DNA of 64,000 nt from Phytophthora hibernalis (Eukaryota > Oomycota > Peronosporomycetes > Peronosporales > Peronosporaceae), in NCBI GenBank assembly GCA_012656075.1, contig JAAKBF010000252.1, forward strand, positions 1 to 64,000, written 5' to 3'. Positions 44,264 to 55,219 of the stretch are shown piece by piece. The translations under genes were made by a program, and so were the position numbers. The notes beneath the pieces were generated by a model. It saw only the letters and a program-made list of their open reading frames with translations. It was not told the origin of the DNA and did not search any database. Every line of letters begins with the position of its first letter. The first letter of the stretch is position 1.

Positions 44264-45368
44264 CAGGAGTAAAATTGTAGCGAACGTGTGCGGTACTATC
44301 ATCCAGTGCGAGGTTGAAGAAAGCAGTGGTTGGCCATTAGCGTCGACATGATAACAAGAGAACGCTTCCTTCTGCCTCTTGCTGCCACCCACACGTGACA
44401 CAGGATCTCGGTGGCTTGGTCCGCCGTAACCTTGGGACAACGAACACCATCTCTCAGGGGAGCTTGAGCCTGAATCAGCCAGTCACAAGCTGAAATGCAG
44501 TTGAGTTTCAAGGTCTGTTTGCTTAACCCTACCACACGATCGAGTTTCGTTTTAAGTGAGAGTTGAGACACCTCCTATATAACTGGCACAAGAAAAAGTT
44601 AAGTACGCATTGGGTTTAAAGTCATTATTACAAACTTACATCGCGTTTATATTTTCTTCGAATTAAAGACTGGGCTACAATGCCATCGGCTGCATTCGAG
44701 AATAATGTAGCATGTCGCGGTCGAATGGAGGGCGTTTGTCTGGCAAGTCCTACAGGTAGGTTATGGAGGAGCTGCGACCGTGTTCCCACGAGAGCTGCAG
44801 GTATTGTGCCTTTCAGATAAAATGGCCAATCTGACCTCAAAAGGTAGGTCCTAACAAGGAAGGGATATGGTTATGCCTAGCATTTGCTCCCGAGCTAGAC
44901 CGAATTACGAGAGCAGTATTCCTTCAGTAAAGTCCTACGGATGAGCTCTGATTTTGCCAACAGGCCACCTTTTACGGTAAACGTCCGAATGGCCAACTTT
45001 TAGCGGCTATTTAACTCTACGTACGAGTGCAACCTTATCAGCACTTACATACTAGCGGACGTTTTTTTGTATCTGCATTCAACCATTGTAATTTGTGCAC
45101 AACTATTCAGAACCGAATCAAACCAGGCAACAGTTGGCGAATTTAGAGACTGTCGTAGTGACTGAATCAATGTTAGGCTGGTCTTTATAGCTCAAGGTCG
45201 GTCTACAACACTCTTCCCAAAGCTTGCTCATCTAGGAATTCCTATCCTGGGGGCTAAGGTATAGGAGGGCCTATGAAGGACCTGTGCTTCTACGTAGGAC
45301 CCTAAAACGGAGGGTGTTTTGCCAGAAAGGCACAATAGCAGCAACGAGGTTAGATCACACATACAACA
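44264..45368. other. Gene-free stretch
   Basis: Only short frames without domains (for example minus 44299-44571 and 44628-44840). Likely degraded transposon sequence. Confidence 0.3.
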
Positions 45369-46218
45369 TCAACTTTGAACGCTGTGTGGGATCGCACTTA
45401 GCTCGTCGAAATCAGGCTGATCTGGTACAAAAAGCGCTATCACGACGAGTAGTACGTGCATGATCACAAACCCCAGAAGGTTGTACAACGCATTGATGTT
45501 GAACCAGTCATTGACCTCTTCACTCACGAAACAAAACCATCACTGCATTCTCCAGCATCTGCAAACACAAATACAGCACGGACAGTCGACGGTTGCTTTC
45601 ACCGACGCGCAATTACAGCTCAGAATCATACACAACATCAGCCACCCTAAGCAAATCCAGCCACTTCACGGCAACTTACTGGTTATCATACTGCCGCATT
45701 TTCCTCGCACAGTCCTCAAAAAGCGTCGCTCTCAGCGGTTGAAATACGTGGCACTCGTTGTAAAAGTGCAGATTGCGCTCTCGGCTACGCGTTCGTTCTC
45801 CACCGTATTGGGAGTTCATCACTTCTTCAGGTGGGGCAGTGTCGATGCTACGGAAGTTCTGACAGATATCCATCACTAATGGAGATTGTACCGGTGCAAG
45901 TAACGATCTCTTCTCGAGTTGTCCGAGCGACGACAATTGCAGCACCAGGTAGCTGCCGAAAGTCACCATCGCCACCACCAAATGCAACACCAATTCCAAC
46001 GCGAATTGTGTCATGAACAGCCCTTCTAGACTCAACATGCCCTTGACACTAGCCGTTCTTGATGTACTGCGAGTGTACAAGCCCTGCATCAATAAAAAAA
46101 TATTTCTACCTATCAGATCGTTTGTGGATACTTGTGATAAACGTTGATGTATTTGTGGGCGGTCATGATAAAGATCCTTACCAAGGCCACGGTCGAGCAA
46201 CGTGCAAACGCCAAACAA
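45369..46218 (-). CDS. Possible oomycete membrane protein, two exons, incomplete
   Basis: I do not recognise the family. Exon 46218-45680 encodes about 180 residues with a long hydrophobic span (FALELVLHLVVAMVTFG). It ends at a strong donor GTAAGT, and a 157-bp intron with an AG acceptor at 45523 leads to a second exon. That exon reads EVNDWFNINALYNLLGF and continues hydrophobic (VIMHVLLVVIALFV), then an acidic tail and a stop at 45369. Two or more membrane segments with soluble loops suggest a polytopic membrane protein. The sequence to the right (46219-46330) continues protein-like in a shifted frame (FTFGTDVTVLPQLKQVIVW), so the 5' end is missing or broken. It may be a pseudogene. Confidence 0.4.
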
Positions 46219-46339
46219 TGACCTGCTTGAGCTGTGGGAGTACGGTCACATCCGTCCCGAATGTGAAAACAATTCGCGAAATGGGGCCAGTCCGAATGGG
46301 GAGGCTCGAACCGTTCCCTCAGCTGTCATTTCCGTGAGG

Positions 46340-46718
46340 GGACCGGTCATTCAATCGCCTCTTGTCCTATGATAAAGTTGCGTAAATGATCCCACAAGCT
46401 TCGGGAACCGTGGTCGGTTCTAGGCAGACTGGAACCCGCCAAAAAGGGAGCGTTAGATAGGGGACAAGAGAGCCACTCATTCCTCTTGACTGATGAGTTA
46501 GGCTTCGATGCACCAAAACATCAGGTGGTTCGCAACATAGAAAATTGTAGCTCCACCCAAGGAACAGTCAAAACCACCCGCAGGATTTATTTTTGACCAA
46601 TCATACGATTTGCGGTAGACCAACCAATATGCTTGGTTAAACTACAATAATTGCAATTGGTATTGTAAACCACGCAAAATGACAATATTATGATCAGCTC
46701 CACCGTCTCAGTGTTCAG
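46340..46718. other. Gene-free stretch
   Basis: No gene seen; the right part may be the 5' flank of the Harbinger element. Confidence 0.3.
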
Positions 46719-46779
46719 CTACAGCTCCTTTAAGACGACCTACGGACTCTTGAAGTTGACGTCGTATCGAGTGTCGAAG

Positions 46780-47434
46780 TTTTGGCGATGATGTGTCGCC
46801 GATTGACCGAGCCGTCCACCGTCGCCGACGAGTTTGGACGTTCAACCGCAGCGTACAGCCTTATATGCAAAACCGTGATCGCTATTATGTATACAAAACA
46901 CCCAGAACTGCTTTGCTTTACGCCTGCTACCGTTTTAAATCGCCTAGACGACTACTGTGCTGCTGTTGCACGCAAAGGGTCTCCGCTGCTGATGTACGCA
47001 AGGGGTCTCCGCTGCGGGCATGTTGGACGTTCATTGACGGCACCAAGCAGAAAATTACGCGGCCTAGCGCAAGGGACAACCCAGAATCCAGCTTTGAGAA
47101 TCTGCAGCGCTCAGTCTACAGTGGTCACCCACGAAGGCAGTGCCTTAACGGGCAGGCCGTCACATCGCCTGATGTGCTAATAGTTACCGTTTACGGTCCA
47201 GTCAAAGGAGGAATATACGACACAACTGTGATGAGTACATATTGTGGTTTGCTCGAGTACATGCGGAGGAAGGACAGGTTTGAAGGCAAGGTTATCTACG
47301 ACGACCCTGCTTATGGATCCGCAGCTTATCTACGCAGTCCGTTTCCACTTGCAACACCGAGAAGTGTACATGCTGAATTTTATACTCGCATGAACAGTGT
47401 GAGAGAAGCCGTCGAGTGGGCTTTGGCAGAGTAA
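46780..47434 (+). pseudogene. PIF/Harbinger-type transposase, frameshifted
   Basis: The frame at 46782 reads CRRLTEPSTVADEFGRS, typical of the N-terminal half of DDE_Tnp_4 transposases. After an internal disturbance around 46970-47020 (a small repeat of 'aaggggtctccgctgc') the next frame gives CWTFIDGTKQKITRPS, SVYSGHPRRQCLNGQAV, TVYGPVKG and KVIYDDPAYG, which contain the first two catalytic Asp motifs (FIDGT and DxAY). It stops at 47434 before the terminal Glu region. Not functional. Confidence 0.75.
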
Positions 47435-47614
47435 AAATGCTTTGGTCTTTTATCAATTGGGATTAAAAATGAGAGAACGAAAAACACCAGTGGTAAAACT
47501 CTTCTTCGTAGCAGCCCTGCTAACAAACTGCCACACTTGTTTGCAACCCATTGGCAACCAAATGTTCATGTACTTTGGTATGCGGCCAACTGCACTGACC
47601 GATTACCTCAGCAG

Positions 47615-48330
47615 CTAACTGAATACAACCAACTTGTCGTTGGCCTTCCGCATTGCAATCTGCATCGACTTCACCATAAATGCTTGGTTTGCTTGTTCAC
47701 GCTCCTTATCAGCGACATCGCGTTGGGCTTCTCGATACCTATCAGCTCCCATGCGTCTTTTGTCGAATGCTAGTCTTCGTTCCGATTCCGAGCGATAAAA
47801 TTGAAGTCGCTCACGTAGATACTCGTATTTTGCAGTCGCGTCCGACAGCGACCCATCTATTGCCTGTGCAATAGAGTCGCGTACCACCGAAAGAAACGGC
47901 AACTGGTGCCTGCCTTTCTGGCTCTCCAAGGTTTTCTCTTCCGACTTCTCCTTTTAGCTGTTCATACAGCACGTAATGTCTTGGAGGAGAACATCACGCT
48001 CCTCGTACTCCTCAGCTGCACCTGAAAACCGCATGGAGGCGCGCTGCTGAGCACGGAACACACGGACAAGTCGGTGAAAGAGCGGTCGTAGTGCTGGTTC
48101 ATGTTTCTTGATGAAATCCGGCACAGCGCCGAACTTCTCAGCAATCGTCTTGAAAGCTATCATGATCCGTTGGAAGTACCCACTGCTGCTTCCCATAGCC
48201 GCACAAGGTTAACACGTCGCGGTAAGGAAAGGTCGACTGCCACTGTGAAGTTTGCCATCGAGCCTGGTGTTTTATCTGTGGAATCGCAAGGATGGGGACG
48301 ACACTTCTTCATCACCGAGGACGCCTTCCT
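47615..48330 (-). pseudogene. Coiled-coil protein accompanying the Harbinger element (possible MYB/SANT-like partner), broken
   Basis: Two minus-strand frames, 48196-47954 and 47929-47615, read as one protein interrupted by a stop near 47954. The first contains DFIKKHEPALRPLFHRLVRV. The second is Lys/Arg/Glu-rich (YLRERLQFYRSESERRLAFD, REAQRDVADKEREQANQAF). Just upstream is a shifted segment LVRLWEAAVGTSN. A small DNA-binding partner beside the transposase is usual for Harbinger elements, which is why I suggest that role, but no MYB repeat is clearly visible. Confidence 0.4.
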
Positions 48331-49842
48331 GTGCCATTGCTTGTAAGTGAAAACTCGGTGCTGCGGCCGAAACGGACTTTTGCGTGGGCACCTTTCTCCT
48401 CTCAGTTTTCATAGAACGGCGCGGTTGTGAAACTCAACCAAAACCCAAGTGGCCTTCAAAACGTCTCTGATGGTATCAGGGTCTCATCTCACGAGAACGA
48501 ACTCGAAATAGAAAACTGCTCCGTGGTCGATGGTATTCCATCCGACACACCTTTTAAGATTGATTCTCTGCCGCCAGTGTCTTGCACTGCCCACTGCATC
48601 TTCATCTTTTATTTGACTCAACCTCGTAGGTCGCTGCATGTATAGACACTCGATCACTTTGCTGATCTGCGTGTACATGTGTGTCAGCATCACTCACTAC
48701 AGCATTTCTACTGGGATCATCGGCTCTTGCCAGCTTTCGAAGTGTTTCACTATCCTTCCCAGCGAAAGTTTTGCCGCCTATCTGCCATTTTGTAGTTTAA
48801 TCCTCCACGGAATCTGTAGCCCTGAATTGGATACAATGTTGACACAGTAGGTTGTTGTGACAGCCGCCTCTTCTCACATCTCTTGCGACAACTGGGATTG
48901 GTTCAACAAGCACCGCATTCGCTCCGATATCGTCCTATCATTCTTTCAGCCACATCGTTCTGCCCCGGTGTGTGATGATGCGCGTTTTCAAGAAGGGGAT
49001 AATCGGATGAAATTACCTGAAACAAGAGGTCACAGTTCCTGGAAAATGACCGAGTGATGGATCTGGACCTGGCGACACGGCAAGAAACGGACGACGTGGG
49101 CTATGCGGGGGGGAGGACACACTCGGTGTACTTCAACGTGAGCTCCGGATATTGATGGCGGATCACGTCGACCAGTGGGTTCAAGTTTAGACCGCGACAG
49201 GGTCATATATGCGTTGTAGTAGTTCCATGGCCCGCTGATGTTGTTCTGGTCGAATCCACTCCCTCTTCCTCTCAGGAGACATTCCATGACGTTACTACCG
49301 ACTGAGCCTACGGGTTTGAGTCCCAGTCATTTCATGTGGCGCTTTCCAAACTGAGATGAACCCGTCGAGTTCGTCGGGTTATATCAGCTCTGAAAACTTG
49401 CATATCAGACACCCGACAACCAACGTCGGATTTTGGGGTTGCGCGCACACGAGGAGGGCTAGACTATTCAGTACGTCACAAATAGCGCGCCTACACTGCT
49501 GGCACCGAAAAATAACGCGACAGTACGCTGTAAGAGAAAGAAGACTTCATACTCGTGTGTGTGTGGTTTCATAATCCGACCTCAAAGTCATAAGCCATGG
49601 CAGTGAATGCTCGCATAAAAATACATGTGCAATTATCACTTGTATGTGCGATCTGAATAACGACTCGAACTATGTGTCAGAGGCAAAGTGATCACAAATT
49701 TCCTTTGTGGTCTTTAAATGCTGTCTTTGGATGCTGTGCCACTCGTCCACATCAGATGTGGACGAGGCGATTAAACCCAACAAGACGAATTCTACGTTCT
49801 AGGACGCGAAATCACGATTGAGCCAACTTAACTCCGATTTGG
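48331..49842. other. Transposon-like debris without a recognisable gene
   Basis: A minus-strand frame at 49030-49287 (WNYYNAYMTLSRSKLEP) looks like former coding sequence of unknown family. A GT-rich microsatellite-like patch lies near 49550. No RNA genes seen. Confidence 0.3.
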
Positions 49843-50439
49843 ATGAACGTTGAAGAAGTCAAGCGTTTCTGGTTGGGATATCAAAGACTTTTCTGTGATG
49901 ATGGAATGGGCAGCTGGGTGACGAAAGGTGAACGTTTTCGTTCATGTCAATTTGGTGCTGAAACAGATTTGACGACTTTACACAAGACTGTGGTTTCATT
50001 TCAGAACGAACTTCTGACTTTAAAGTCCTTCGATAACACGTTTAGTGGTGAAAGCGGTTCTGCTATTTCTTTTAGACTGATGTTACTTCGCGGAGAATTT
50101 TATGAAACGTATTCAGCTCTATCCCTGCGGATGCCACAGTGGGGTCACCGACCTGACGGGATCGACAAGCTTGACTTCTGTACGTATATCCATTAAAAAG
50201 GTATAATTTGGTATGTTCATTGTACTAGCTACTTCTACTTTGTGCGGAGTTGCTCACAGACAATTGGACGCTAGTTTGTTTTGGAACCACCGTTGGCGTG
50301 TACGATCGCTAAAACTATATTCTAAGATTCATGCCTTGGTTTTAAATTTTTGTTCGCATAGAACATGAATATGCGCACAAGAAAATGTGTTTGGCTCCTG
50401 TTGACAAACCCGAAGCGTTCAAGACGACCAACGGAGCGT

Positions 50440-51300
50440 AGAGAAAACTTCAGTGTGCCTTATCGATAAGGACTTTACTGAACTGTCGGTGTTGAAAGCT
50501 GCGCTTCCAAATGTCACGGTACTTATCTGTCAGTTTCATGTCATCAAATATCTCCGCGAAGAAATTGCATCGTCACAGTATGGTTTCACATCATGGCAGA
50601 AGGGGCAGCTCCAGAGTGTGGTGGCATTGCTGGTTTATGCTCGGACAGAGCTAGAATACAACAAGCACCGCCGTTATATGCAGCACCTCATTGAAGTTGA
50701 ACTGGGTAACTTCAACAGACTAAGCCGAGCCGGGTCAGTCGGTGGAGCTAATGGGGCAGTCGCGCTGGATGGGGAGCTACCGAATCACTCGCGCACTCGG
50801 TGTAGCTACAGAAGCAGTCGCACCTATCGGTATGGCTATCGAACCAGTTACGCCAGTCGGTGGAGCTGTCGCTAAATCTATTGCTCAAGTCAACGACGTC
50901 GAGTTGTTGAAGTGGATTTACATTCGTTCAAGAGCTACTTCCAAAACTTGGGATGCATGTTGGGATCTATGGAGCACATACAAGAGTCTAAATATTGTGA
51001 CATTGAGAAAAATACGAACAACTGCCTAGAGTCGTCGTGGAAGCAGCAAAAGACGTCAATGATCCGTCCATGTTTGTCGACGAATGCAAAACCCTCGCTG
51101 CAATTATGTGCTATCAGAGTCAAGAGGAGATGCGCTTTATAAAATTAGTGCTAAGTTTACTGTGTTTGGAGACCCCAAGTACAACGGGAAATGGCTTACC
51201 TGTCCAACTTGGTCAATGAAAACGCGTGTTAGCTCGACTACGAACATTATTCATATGCGATGGGTCGTGTGAACTACTGCTATTATGACTCTGGTCACTC
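50440..51300 (+). pseudogene. MULE/ZSWIM-type transposase remnant
   Basis: The frame 50453-50875 reads LIDKDFTELSVLKAALPNV and LICQFHVIKYLREEI, the RNase-H-like region of MULE/ZSWIM1-3 type proteins. Further pieces follow in other frames: YFQNLGCMLGSMEHIQESKY and LESSWKQ (50912-51040), DPSMFVDECKTLAAIMCYQS (about 51055-51120), and GRVNYCYYDSGH-like sequence near 51260-51300. At least four frame changes make it inactive. An Ala/Val/Gly-rich hinge at 50740-50880 is built from degenerate short repeats. The plus-strand frame 49843-50196 may be its damaged N-terminal part. Confidence 0.6.
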
Positions 51301-51329
51301 TCGACTTTCCTGACGGCCAGGTCACTACG

Positions 51330-52260
51330 TGTCTGCTCACGGATGCATCAGACGTGGACCGGGTTCTCATTTGTACATAGCCTCGATCATATTGCACCTG
51401 GGTGAGTACGGGTCGAGACGTAGCAGCTTTAGATCACTCCGACTGTGAACAAGAATCTCCGGGTGACTGTGTGCAGGGTATTGCCCAGCACAAAGACAAT
51501 GTTCTTGTCCACAAAGTGCGCCTGGTAGACGGCGTGCTGCATCACTGCTTCTCAAATGGAATTTACAAAATCATCATTGACCTCCATCCCGATGCATATT
51601 TGTAAAGTGCACAAGACCCATCTCAGGAGAGACTTCATACTTTAGCTGTAGATTCGAACCCACAGAAGGTGGCAGCTGGACTATTACTTGCTGGCCGGTG
51701 GGAGCGCACCCATGCGACCGTTTACAACAGTGGTTGTAATTAGTCTCATAGTAATATACAATGAAAGCAAGCACCCGCAAAAGGTGAGAGCTGTACTTTT
51801 ACTTGCTGGTCGATGGGAGCGCGCCCATGCGACCGTTTACAACAGTGGTTGTAATTAGTCTCATTGTAATATACAATGAAAGCTTCTTCAAGCTTGTGTT
51901 TTGTCCGCCGCATTCTTGCATGTTTTGAGCTCGACTCTAACCTATTCAAAGCAGCAGACAAACTAGGTTCAGTACTATCAAAAGTGGCATGACTTCAATA
52001 AAATTACCTTCTTCACCGTGTAAAACTTGTCCCACAGTTTCTTGCTGGTTAGAGAAGTGCTGATGAGAATGCCGAAGTCATAGTGCAGCAAGTCGCGCAT
52101 TTAGGCAAGCGCATACTAGCTGTTATCTTCCAGATACTCCACGACCGCGTCCTCCATTTCCAAAGTGCACTTGGTTCTCGCAGCTCGCGGCCCGTCCCTC
52201 TTCTACAGCTCAGGTGTTCCTCGCTCGACAAGGTATCCCGAGTGAAAACGGTGAACACCG
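51330..52260 (-). pseudogene. Tc1/mariner transposase relic, split
   Basis: The right part (about 52200-52010, complement) reads in mixed frames as EYLEDNSQYAL ... MRDLLHYDFGI ... LWDKFYTVKK, the helix-turn-helix region of Tc1/mariner transposases. The left part (51600-51370, complement) gives CHSHPEILVHSRSDLKLLRLD followed by PYSPRCNMIEAMY, the end of the DDE domain with the PYSPxxNxIE motif. About 400 bp of unrelated repeated sequence lies between them. Inactive. Confidence 0.6.
51658..51892. repeat. Two tandem copies of a ~117-bp sequence
   Basis: Copies at about 51658-51774 and 51776-51892 share GGGAGCGC, CCCATGCGACCGTTTACAAC and AATATACAATGAAAGC with scattered differences. They lie inside the Tc1/mariner relic. 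Confidence 0.8.
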
Positions 52261-52869
52261 TATTGAACTCGGTGCCAACTGCCTTTGTTATAGTTTAACG
52301 GTGGCGTAGCTTGACGTGGGCTTGAATTGGGAGTCCATCTGACCCGGTCTCAGATTCCAGAACGGTCAGCCTCTGTGATTAGTTGAAATGTTTTTGGGAC
52401 CTGGCGAGCCTACTGACAGTGGATTCTCGGCTGGCACGGCATCACATCGAATCTGGCGGCGCCTGTGAATTGACGCAGAGAAGGGGCGGTCGAACAGGTG
52501 ACATGGCCCACTGGCCAAGGCCGACGTGAGCCAAGGACGTCCAAAGGCGGGATAGACGGTGAGGTGGCTTGTCTGTAGAAACGTCATCACGCTGTTCGGG
52601 ATGCGTTGGCGGTCTGCGAATGGTTTGAGCTGCCCAGAGGCCGGCTCGCTCGGCGCGCGCAGGTAGGAAGGGAAGGTCAGTCGTGAATTTACCAGGATCA
52701 ACGCATAACAAAGATGTATTTTATATTACAGTTTCTGTTGTGCCTACTGTCAGCCCTCTAACTGCTTCTCGCTTCCACACGGCGCGGCAAGCAGAGGTTG
52801 CCAGTACTTAGAAAATAGTACTACGCGGGTAGTAATACAGTACTGTCATTTACCAAAGTACTGAGTAAA
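52261..52869. other. Gene-free stretch
   Basis: Overlapping GC-rich minus-strand frames (52366-52711) have no recognisable domain. Confidence 0.3.
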
Positions 52870-53430
52870 TTAAATACACCCACGATTTAAACTGCCTAGT
52901 GCTATATTATGGGTCCGGGCTTTGTATTGGCTGGAACCTTCACTAGTGTCTTCAACAAGCGGTTCCTGGTTGCTCTTCTTCAGTATAGTTTTGTGGTCTT
53001 CGATTTGATTGGCCATAATCGTGATGTCAGGCATCGATCCTGGTGTGTGCTTATTCAAAACTACCGCTGAAATCGGATAAGCAACAGAGGCCTCCACGTT
53101 GTAGCCGTACAACTTGGTACCCGGGTGTGTTACCAAGGAGCAGTGTCGATGCTGCGATGCATCCATCCGATGAATAATCCAAGTATCGGTGAGCTCACAG
53201 CGGACGAGTGCTTCCGTAACGGGAACGTGCCCTCGGACCTCGTTCTCGTGGAGGACTTTTTCGGTCGCGTGTGTATGCTGTGGAAGATTACGCACAGCAC
53301 GTTCAAGTGGAATGAGTCATCTTTTGACTTGTTCACTCGAACGTGCTTTGCGCTGTCGAACTTCCACGCTGAAGTTAATCCACTTCGAGCTGACGACGGT
53401 CGATTTTATAAATCCGCGATGGGTTGTTAA
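52870..53430. pseudogene. Harbinger-like transposase fragment with an internal inversion
   Basis: On the minus strand, 53140-52870 reads HPGTKLYGYNVEASV and NKHTPGSMPDITIM, the middle of a DDE transposase. On the plus strand, 53160-53430 reads NPSIGELTADECFRN, VEDFFGRVCMLWKITHSTFK and NPLRADDGRFY, the C-terminal part of the same kind of protein with the catalytic Glu motif (VEDFFGR). The two halves point away from each other from about 53130-53150, so one half has been inverted. Confidence 0.65.
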
Positions 53431-54527
53431 AGCTGCTATTGATGATCGCGAGCGCACATGGCGTGCATCGACACAGCGACGTTATCATTGTAGGCGTGAG
53501 GCTCGCATTGCAGCGGATTTGAGTATCCGCACGCGTTTTCGTTTAGCTCACGGTTTTGTATCATACTCCATGATATCGATCGTATTGTGAATTCCGACCA
53601 AATTTAGCATATCGCTTTGAATGGGCGAACCGCCCCATACAAAATGTTAGTCATTTTCGAATCTATCCACTTTAAGTACTATTCATATTTAAATGAAGTA
53701 GATAGTATAGCCATACCCGAGGCGATTGTTGCGCGATCGATTCGACCATTCGGCCGGGGAAATTTTGAGTAGAACCCACAATACCCTAAATGATCAGTAG
53801 GGCAGTCGTTTAGTAAGTATACATATGATTGTGGATATGGTTAGTTTGAGCAGATATCGCTCGTAACTAACCGCCTTGCTGGTACATGAGGAATAGGTCC
53901 TTAGCGTCGCATCTCGCTGTTTCGAGCAATCCTTTCGTGTGAGAGGCATCGCTAGGTTATGAGATCCATTTGCCCACGGACAATAGATGTTAGCTTACAT
54001 GGGAATACCATGTGAACAGCAAAGTGTTTATTATCATAGTTTATTTTGATAACCGGCTTGATCCCTTTGTAGCCAGCCACCCGGGCTTAGCGGAAAGACG
54101 CCGATCTCGAGAGTGGGTGGCTGAACCGGTCACGATAACGGTCCCAAATTCAATAATCCTCCTTGGTCGTCGCACTATTGGCTCACAACAAACAACTTCA
54201 CTCTAATAATATTGCAGCTCTGCAAGTTTTGGTACTGGAAACGCTTTCGTCACGAGGTCCTATATCATTTCCCACGACTCCATGTACTCGAGCTTGAAAA
54301 CTGTTGTTGTCTTGGCCCGTAGGTGTGTATTTAACCGTTCGACGGGACGGCTAATTCAAAAGTGAGTGCCGTCCCCAGCTCTTCATTCGGTTGGGCTCTC
54401 TTTTCCTAAGTTGGCCTTGGCTGTCACTCGATAGCATCTCTTAAGTCCAATATACTTATACTAATATCAAGTTCTAATCATTTGCATCTGTTTCTAATTG
54501 GATTAGAAATAGGGTCTGTTTACCAAA
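53431..54527. other. AT-rich stretch with one Copia fragment
   Basis: At 54220-54310 (complement) a frame reads EYMESWEMI, stop, DLVTKAFPVPKL, resembling the very end of a Copia RNase H domain. Nothing else is recognisable. Confidence 0.35.
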
Positions 54528-55156
54528 TGTTGGTACTTACCCTATCCTACAACACTGCCACAAAAAAGACGCTCAACCTATCGAATTAGCAAAATCTGCT
54601 TTGTAGAATCTCTTTGCATCCGCCTCGTAAAGATGTAGGTGACTTATAATATTTCTAATTATATATGGCCATGTGAGGGGACCATAAACCAACTGACATC
54701 AATTTGACCTTAATGAACCCACTTAATGACAGTCTTGCCAACCGAAGCTGACTTTTGCACAAAGTAGCTTGACATATTACCTTATTCATGTGTTCTCAAC
54801 GAAATCCGAGAACCTTGTGCTCTCGTTTGCAGAACTGAGATGAGGGAACAATAACTTAGTTCGTGTCTGACTGCCTTACCTAAAAGCTTATCTCATGATG
54901 TGCCACGAATAAAAGTCTTATCTGATTATGTGCATCACATGCCAAACACACAATGTGCTACAGCAATATAATAGCAAAAGTGGTTGACAGTTCTTTATAT
55001 CGATATCGTATAAACTCATTCCATGAAACTTAAAGCTTAATTTGCAAAACTGAGAGGACCAAATCTTATCTCTTGTCTGACGACCTTACCTGAAACTTTA
55101 TCTTATGATAGGCTGCTCAGACAAATCACGGGAATGTGTTAATTGAATTATTAACA
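54528..55156 (-). repeat. Probable 3' LTR of Copia element A
   Basis: On the minus strand it starts TGTTAATAATT and ends TACCAACA, with a TATA-like stretch (TATATATAATTAG) near 54655. It lies about 70 bp beyond the last RNase H codons of element A. Inside, a ~90-bp sequence (GGTAAGG-GTCAGACA ... CTCAGTT-TGCAAA) occurs twice in diverged form. No 5' LTR copy is present to confirm it. Confidence 0.45.
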
Positions 55157-55219
55157 CGATTTGCAGTGCCTAGATGAGGACGTCGCCAGCGCAACAAAGG
55201 GACTGTGCCGCTTAGTTTG

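Noticed and set aside
43628..44840. RxLR or other secreted effector candidates in short frames
   Set aside because: No signal peptide followed by an RxLR-type motif was found.
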